Shown piece by piece: positions 57,288 through 64,000 of a DNA stretch of 64,000 nt; positions within the stretch are counted from its first letter, which is position 1; every line of letters begins with the position of its first letter. A program made the translations under genes and the position numbers. The notes beneath the pieces were generated by a model. That model was not told the DNA's origin. It did not search any database and worked only from the letters and a program-made list of their open reading frames with translations. The stretch comes from Anaeramoeba flamelloides (Eukaryota; Metamonada; Anaeramoebidae). The stretch is from the NCBI GenBank assembly GCA_027625915.1, contig JANTQA010000023.1, forward strand, positions 3,224,001-3,288,000. The letters are read 5' to 3'.

Positions 57288-60200
57288 GATTAAAAATTGA
57301 ATAACTTTAATAAAGTTTAATATTATAACACTTAACATATTAAAAATTATTTATATACAAATCTCTTAACAATAAAAATATTAACTAAACTTTGTTTCTG
57401 GCAAAGGGTGGGGGCAATTTATTTTTCAAATATCAATTTTTTTTTATAATTGACCTTTTCAGAATAAATAAAAAAAAAGCAGAATAATGCACGTCTGGGA
57501 ATAGTTGATATCCTTATGAAGTAAAAGTAATAAATTAATAGATTTTCTTAAAAATTGAAATACAAAAATTATTGGATACCAATCGAAGAAAAACATCAAT
57601 GTTTATTTTGATTACCAATTGAAGATCAAAGAAAATTCAAAGAGAAATCAAATATGATTTTTCTACAATTATTTTTAGTGTTTCAATAACATTAGAATAA
57701 CACGTTTTTTCAAGTGACTGACAATCTTACAATAAAAAAAAAAATTCTTTAACAATTACTAATTAATGAAAAAAAAAAAAAAAAGCGAAATGTGATTAAA
57801 AAAAAAATAAAATGGAAAATTGATCATTTCTCCTCGATCTTTATTTAAAGAAAGGTTAAAAATCAAGAACAAATGGACTTTTATTTTTGAAAAAAAAAAT
57901 GTATTGTTTTTTTCTTCTAATTAGATATTTTTCAAAAATGGATATCAAAGAATAAACTATTAGTGACTATCTGAATTTTATGTTCAGTTCATAATACTTT
58001 AATGGGTAAAAAACACATTTATTGACTTTTAAGAATTTTGAGCCAAGAAATCTTATTATGATATTTAAAAATTTAAATTTTATTTTTCGAAAATTTTTCA
58101 TTGGGATAATTTTATATATGGGAAAAAAACATTTTGACAATCCAAATTGTAAATTTACATTGAAAAGGTTCCCAAATCAATATCCTCTTACCTCGATTAC
58201 TTTCTACTTGATATTATAATATTTTATTCTTGATGACAATAGTATAAATATACTTTCAGATAAAGTAGAAAGCAAGAGGTTTTTTTTAAAAAAAACACTT
58301 TTTAAATTTATCTTGCTTTGTTTGAGAATTTCGAAACGTTTTGGGTTCAAAAAATGTTTTTTTTTAATATCCTAAAAAAACTTAAAAGTTGTGATATTTG
58401 GTCTTTCCTTTAACAGGCATTTTTTCTATTTGCAATATTGGGTTTCAGTTCTCAAAGAACATAAAATTCGGATATCCCTTAATAAATACCAGTTCATTAT
58501 TGTTGTCAATAATCTTATGTAAGAAATTTCAAGATTATTAATCAAGCTTTAAGAAAAAACAATTTGATTTTAATTTAGTGTTTTTGATCCAACAATTATT
58601 ACAAATATGCAATAATAACCTAATATTTTACGAATAAAATATTCGAAAAAATATCCAAATTTTTAGTTGGTAGTCTCCCCGGCAATAATTAATTAAAATT
58701 AATGGGCTTGTCAATCTTATTTATTATTATTTTTTTTTTCAAAAGGTAATAGAAGGCTTATTTTCACAATGATACGATTGAACTTGATAAACGAACTCAT
58801 TTATCAACTTTTGAGAAAGAGTTTATCATTTTTAAAGGAATTCATTTTTACATTAATTTTAAGTAAAAAGATCTTGATCTTTTTCGTTTTGGTTTGAATT
58901 TTTTGATCAAAAAATAAAAAGAAAAATTTGAAAAACATTTTTATTTTTTATGAAATCCCAATTTTAGTTATTTCTGAGATTCTATGAACAAATAACCTTG
59001 GAAATTTCATCTTATTTTTACAAATAAAAAAAAATAAATAAAATATTGATTCACTTTTAGATCAGAAAAAAAATAATCATTTGATTTTATTTCCAATAAT
59101 TTTTTCAATTTCTTGAATTTAAAAGATTAAGTAATATTTTTTTTTCAATTATCAAGAGTATAAATAACTAATTTGTGACGATTAAAATAAGTTATTTGAT
59201 AATATTTATTCATTTTTTTTTAATGATAATTATTTGAATTAATTTTATATATTTTAAAATATTTAAAAATTTTAGAAATGATAGTAAAATATATTTATAC
59301 TTTTAATCTTGGAATGTTATTATTAACTTGGCGGGGTGATTAGGATCGATGTTATTGATCATTAATTAAAAATAATCAAATTAGAAGGTGCTTCTTTATG
59401 TTATCAGTTGAATTTTAGAGGTTTTTATAAAAAGTATTTTGTTAAAATTTTTACAGTCAGTCCCACTTTTAAGAAATAAACTTTCAAAAGAAATTTAAGG
59501 TACAAAAAAAAATTTCAAATTAAGGCACAAAATTCAAATTCTAGTAAAATAATTTGTGTAAAAAAAAAATTCCAAAATATGTCCATTAATTTGGAATTTT
59601 TTTTATTCCTTAAATTTCGTTGAAAATTTGCACCTTAAAAGTGAAACTGATTGTATCTTAATAGTTTGGTTGTTTTTCTCATATTTTTTTATTCAATAAA
59701 ATGAAAAAATTGATTCAAAATCTGTGTTGAAGAAAGAAATTATAGTTTTTTCAAGTTTCGAAATAAAACCACAACGTTTTGAAATAACTCAGTATAAAAA
59801 AATATTCTTAATTTCAAAAAAAAATCAATAATTATTTCAAGTATTTTTTCCTCACTTCCTTCACAGATAATAAGATTTCTTTCTTCTTTGATAGAAAATA
59901 ATTTTTTTTGAAATAATTTAAAAATATGCTAAATTTTGAACTTTTTTTAAAATAGAGAAAAATGGAAAAAACTTTTAAAAAAAATAATTAATTTCAGAAA
60001 ATAGCTTGAAAAATAAGTTTGGTACTTGTAGTAATCATATTTTTACTTGGTTTTTTAATTTCAAGATTTGATAATTTTGTTTTTGAATTTGCTATTAAAT
60101 TTACTATAGGATTTTTTTTATGTTTGCTAGTACCTTAAGTCGGGATACTTTTTTTTGTTAACTATTCTAAAAAAATAATTATTTGGATGCTTTTATGAGC

Positions 60201-62110
60201 TATTCTCTAAAATTGGTCATTTTATATGTGCTGTCTTCTAGTTTTAAGTGTGGATTCACAATAAAAGGAATATTCAGGAACAAAAAAAAAAAAAAGAAAA
60301 AGAAAAAGAGATGAAGATTTTCTACCCATTTAAAATTTCAAATTAGGGCCTGAGTAAAAAGATAGTTTGGCAAGTATAGTTCTAGTGTAATTTTAATTTA
60401 AGCACCGTTTTGTTGGTATCTGTAATGAATAAAATAATTAAGATAAAAAAAATGTTTAGAGAAACTTACAAGAAGTATGTTTATATCTGCGCCATGATCA
60501 AGTAGTACTTGGATACAGGGAATACTATTATTTTCAACTGCGTATAATAAGGGGCAAGTAGAATAATTCCATCTCGTAGTTATTAAATTTACATCAAAAT
60601 CACCAATATCCAAGAAATATTTTAAACACTCTTTGCTTGGGTTTGTTCTCATGAGAAGATTTAATAAGGTATCTATGTCATTTTCAACTTTACTAACAAG
60701 TTTTGCACCATTTTCGACAAGTAACTTAACAACCTGTAAATCATTATTTCCAGAGTCGAAATATACCTCCAAAATAGTATCATTTGTAATTTTGTCCAAA
60801 ACAATAGATTCGAAGAGTAATAATTGGCAGATTTCTTTAGTGACCGTGTTGTTCATGATAGCAAACAAGAAAGGCAACTCGCCCTTCTTTGTTGCAATAT
60901 TATTCTTGTTCCCATTCTCAATCAAAAATTTGATTAACTCGAAATTTAGCTTTGGTTGCTTACATGCATAGTGCAAAGTGGAAAATCCAGAGTCATTAAT
61001 TATATCAATTGGGCACCCTTTTTGGAAATAGTCTTTAACCATTTGGAAAGGGAAATCATTGAGAATCAAATAATTAATGAAGGTGTCTTTTTTGTTATCC
61101 AAAATTGTGAGATCAGTACAATTCGATAAGTAATCAAGAATCTCCTCCTTTTGGTGGGTTTCCAGAGACATCTGTAAGGCTGCAACGCCGTTAACATTCA
61201 CTATGTTAGGATCACAACCAGAGCCAATTAATTTCTTAAGATAGCCGATTTCTGCATTTGGGTTTTTCATTAGCAAATGCAAAGGTGTTTCGTTTGTGGA
61301 ATTTAAGGCCTTTGTGGAAACCCCAATCTTAATTAGGTACTCAAAATTTGGCCCTAAATTCTCGAAACAACACCAATGTAACAAATTGTTTCTGTAGGGA
61401 TCTAATGTGTTAGGATCGACGCCAGCTTCAAAAAAAACCTTCAGTGTCCTTATTCCAACTTTTTTCCGAAAGAGATACTGAATCGGTAACATCCCACTCC
61501 CGTCCTCCAAATTCACATCAGCGCCCTTCTTGATCATTAATTCAATCAAGTCCCTTTCAGTGTCTTGTTCACACGCAATGTGTAGTGGGGTTTGGTTGTC
61601 ACTGTTTTTGATTTTTAAAGATGCACCGTTTTCAACTAAATAGAGCAAAAGGCCATAATCTAAAATTGTTGACTCCAAGCACATCCCTAAAATTGTTTCT
61701 CCAAAGTCGTTTGGCTCAGACAGTGAGATAAAGTCTTTCAAGTATTTGATATATTCAAGATCCAATTTTTCTTCAATACATATGTGCAATAGCGTCGATC
61801 CGTCTTGTGGATCCTTTAATCCTGGATCAGCTCCTTCTTCAACAAACAGTTCGATGGTTTTTAATGGAAACCCTTTTCGTAAACAATAAAATAAGAAATA
61901 TTCCTCATCAACCAATCTGTTTAATTCTTTCTTACACCCTAGTTGCATTAACAGTTTGATCGTTTCCAATTTGTTTTGCTTAATGGAGGGCAATGATAAA
62001 ATTGGTTGTTTGTAATTCTTTAAATCATCCCTTGGGAAGGTTAATTTTATTGCTTCTTGATTTTTGCTTTCAAGTGCATCAAGAAATTCCTTGTTATACT
62101 CTCGGCTCAT
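55699..62110 (-). CDS. Ankyrin-repeat protein with two C-terminal BTB domains, two exons
   Basis: Exon 1 (62110-60470, 547 codons) and exon 2 (56985-55699) join in phase 0 to 975 residues. The join gives HGADINILL|PPGNKPLLNYAV, which keeps the exact 33-residue ankyrin spacing. Ankyrin repeats run from near the N terminus to about residue 743 (for example NSDNQTPLHIACEQ and GSGYTPLHVVCEAT). A divergent BTB follows (about 753-828: LFTDFEI then FFHWVYSGFLP). The second BTB (about 853-944) is clearer: DFTIKIDDDYIICHKFILIA then LLIHFLYTDQINF. ANK plus two BTBs resembles ABTB1/BPOZ, which is linked to cullin-3 ubiquitin ligases; a substrate-adaptor role is inference. The donor is GTAAGT and the acceptor TAATTAG. 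Using the CAG seven bases further in would break the phase. Confidence 0.92.
57960..58483. repeat. Element O with TTAR-type ends (~524 bp)
   Basis: The left end TTAGTGACTATCTGAATTTT and the right end, read on the other strand as TTAAGGGATATCCGAATTTT, are inverted repeats that continue ATGTTC. The same terminus occurs alone at 23512 (TTAAGGACTATCTGAATTTT). Part of the interior (TTTATTGACTT..AAGAA..GAGCCAAG) recurs near 12427. It is probably another TTAA-targeting MITE group. Confidence 0.65.
59454..59653. repeat. Tc1/mariner-like MITE, family S, copy 2 (200 bp)
   Basis: TA-flanked (59452-59453, 59654-59655). Ends are CAGTCAGTCCCACTTTTAAG and CTTAAAAGTGAAACTGATTG. Nearly palindromic throughout. 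In the ankyrin-BTB intron. Confidence 0.85.
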
Positions 62111-62201
62111 TCTTTGTTAGGTAACAGAATAGTTAATGTTTAGAAAATCTCAAAGTGACGAAAGTTGGAAAAAATGTAACTTTTAACAGTTTTCAAATAA
62201 T

Positions 62202-62697
62202 AGCACGGAAAAAAAACCAGACATGAAAATAATCCGGGAAAAGATTTTTAATTGTGAATATTAGTAAAATTTTTGTGTAATTTATTTCTTTAATTCAAAT
62301 CCTTTTTTTAAGAATCAATTTTTCAAAATTATAACTCACCCACTTCTTAGAATGATGATTAATGCAACCACACCTTTTTAAATCACCATTCAATTAATCA
62401 AAAATCAAGAATAATAATTATGATTTTCGATATTTATCGCAAACCTCCATAAAATTCGATTGTTTTTCAAATTAAGTTTATGTACTGATGTTATATCAAA
62501 CAATTATTTGAGTGATCTATAGAAACCCCTACTTTAATGGACTTTAGGTAGGTTTTATTTTGAAGTTAATAAAAAATTTGGTTATTTATAAAAAGGATTT
62601 GCTTGAAAATATAGGAAATTATTCAACAATTTTCCCAATATTACGAATTAAAAATCATGTACGGGATTTTTTTCATTTCTGGTTTTTTTTCAGTGCT
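62202..62697 (-). repeat. Long-TIR MITE, family A, copy 3 (inverted)
   Basis: AGCACGGAAAAAAAACCAGA at the left and TCTGGTTTTTTTTCAGTGCT at the right. The inverted arms continue for roughly 100 bp, the best example of the family. Orientation is opposite to copies 1 and 2. It begins 91 bp upstream of the ankyrin-BTB start codon, so it may contribute to that promoter. Confidence 0.8.
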
Positions 62698-63150
62698 GTA
62701 CATGTATAAAAAAGTATCAAAGGATTCCTATTTTTGAGTTCAATATCTTTCTATTGGACTTTCATTATAATATATCTTTTAAAAAGTGGTTTATTTTTTT
62801 TCTTAAGTGTGGGGGTTACAAATTAAAGATTTAACAATCTATATTTCAATAGTTTTTATTTTACTCTTTAGGTCATGAAATATTAAATAAATTACCATAA
62901 ATTTGGAAAATCTCATTTTTATTCTATTTTTAATGCTAAATTTTTTATTATACCATAAATTCTACTTGTGCAAAGTTGGTTATCTTAAAGTTGATATTCT
63001 TTTTGGTCACATTTTGTATAAAAATTAAACTTACCTTTACTTTTTTGGTACTTTTTTTATTTAATTTACACTTATAAAGTTTGGAAATCAATCAAATAAC
63101 TTGTATTTATTTCCTAGTATTATTCAATTTTTATATTTTTTTTTTTTCAG

Positions 63151-63258
63151 GTATAAAAGAAGTTCATTTCGATTTAATCCTATTCATTTATTTGCCTTAC
63201 TTTTACTCTATATGTTTGGAATTCCATGGTTCTGTTGGATAATTCTTTGCAAATAGTA
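63151..63258 (+). other. Candidate terminal exon of a small membrane protein
   Basis: After a T-rich tract ending TTTTTTTCAG, an open stretch reads YKRSSFRFNPIHLFALLLLY then MFGIPWFCWIILCK and stops at TAG. Two Trp, two Cys and two Pro codons are unusual for chance AT-rich frames, and the string looks like a basic loop plus one membrane helix. No upstream exon was found, and I do not recognise the family. Confidence 0.25.
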
Positions 63259-63448
63259 TTTATCAACAAATTAAAAAAAAAAAAAAAACAATCGATTATG
63301 AAAAGTGTCAATGGATGACACTTTGACACGGAAATACTTTGATTTAAAATTTAAATTTACAACAATTTCATGCTGAAATTAATGTTTAACACTGTTTTTT
63401 TTTTTTTTTCAAAAATGACGATGTTTTTTTCCTTGTTTATTTTATATA

Positions 63449-63645
63449 CAGTCAGTTTCACTTTTAAGGCACAAACTTTCAACGAAATTTAAGGCACAAA
63501 ATAAATCTCAAATTAAGGCACAATATTCAAATTCTAGTAAAAATAAATTGTAAAAAAAAAAATTCCAAATTTTGTGCCTTAATTTGAGATTTTTTTGTGC
63601 CTTAAATTTCGTTGAAAGTTTGTGCCTTAAAAGTGGAACTGACTG
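63449..63645. repeat. Tc1/mariner-like MITE, family S, copy 3 (197 bp)
   Basis: Flanked by TA (63447-63448, 63646-63647). Ends are CAGTCAGTTTCACTTTTAAG and CTTAAAAGTGGAACTGACTG, with inner arms GGCACAAACTTTCAACGAAA and its complement. The best-preserved copy, almost a perfect palindrome around a short centre. Confidence 0.9.
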
Positions 63646-64000
63646 TAATCTAACACTCGGTGCATATTTGTTCTTTTTAAAATGAAAATATGGAGCTCAG
63701 AAATAAAGATGAATAAATAATAGAAAAGATTTAAAAAAAAACACACACATTAACGAAAATAATATTAATAGGAATACATAACAAAGTATGAGATCAAAAC
63801 TGGTTTCATTTTTTAAAAAAGAAATTGAACAAATAAAAAAGATAAATATGGGTGCCTTGTTTTTCTCATAAACAGGTTTCATAATTTTTTATTTAAAATG
63901 AAATGAAATATACAACGAAATTTCCACTTTGATAATTTGCTTTTTCTTGATTAAATAACAAATTAAAAAAAATTGTAATAAAAAATCCCTTTTTTTCGAG

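Larger units (their letters stand above)
56986..60469 (-). other. 3.5-kb intron of the ankyrin-BTB gene
   Basis: GTAAGTTTCT donor and TATGTAATTAG acceptor on the minus strand. It contains a 29-base T run at 57259-57287, element O (57960-58483), family-S MITE copy 2 (59454-59653) and AT-rich filler. No additional ankyrin-like codons are seen, in line with the uninterrupted repeat register across the junction. Confidence 0.85.

Noticed and set aside
58022-58219. 65-codon plus-strand frame inside the ankyrin-BTB intron
   Set aside because: It lies within element O, and its first part recurs as non-coding sequence near 12427.

Overview
This window looks like nuclear DNA of a very AT-rich protist. 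By eye it is about four-fifths A+T, with long A and T runs, (TA)n tracts, Asn-rich and Lys/Glu-rich protein tracts, and GT..AG introns. TAA and TGA both end recognisable proteins, so the code looks standard. The proteins are eukaryotic trafficking and signalling types: Kish, TBC1D24-like, PX, dynamin, DENND6, an ankyrin-BTB-BTB protein, an FHA-AAA protein resembling a plant family, and a Gag1-like clamp protein. My best guess is an amoeboid protist such as Anaeramoeba. A dictyostelid fits less well because genes are sparse and some introns are long. The assignment is inference, not proof.

Layout: Kish (minus, 1.3-1.6 kb); TBC-TLDc protein (minus, 6.6-8.3 kb); a two-exon PX-only protein (minus, 14.2-14.6 kb); a dynamin-like GTPase (minus, 20.1-25.0 kb, 2.8-kb intron); a 1248-residue FHA-AAA protein (plus, 29.9-33.7 kb); a small Gag1-like clamp protein (plus, 37.8-38.1 kb); DENND6-like (plus, 44.0-51.0 kb, introns of 90 bp and 4.5 kb); ankyrin-BTB-BTB (minus, 55.7-62.1 kb, 3.5-kb intron). 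I rebuilt three long spliced genes by matching family alignment, splice sites and codon phase. In each, the apparently separate open frames join in phase at GT..AG sites.

The rest, and the large introns, is packed with non-autonomous DNA transposon-like repeats. These include elements bounded by TTAA with GGGA(G/T)TAG termini (about 1.1-1.4 kb, one nested inside another), TA-flanked CAGT elements of Tc1/mariner style, long-terminal-inverted-repeat elements of about 500-900 bp, and hairpin clusters. Several show nested or empty-site evidence of transposition. No tRNA, rRNA or CRISPR array was recognised.

Functionally, five genes belong to membrane traffic (Kish, TBC-TLDc, PX, dynamin, DENND6). 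They are not in an operon and probably act in different steps of the Golgi/endosome system. The two findings most worth following are the degenerate active site of the FHA-AAA protein and the nested TTAA elements that form a giant inverted repeat.
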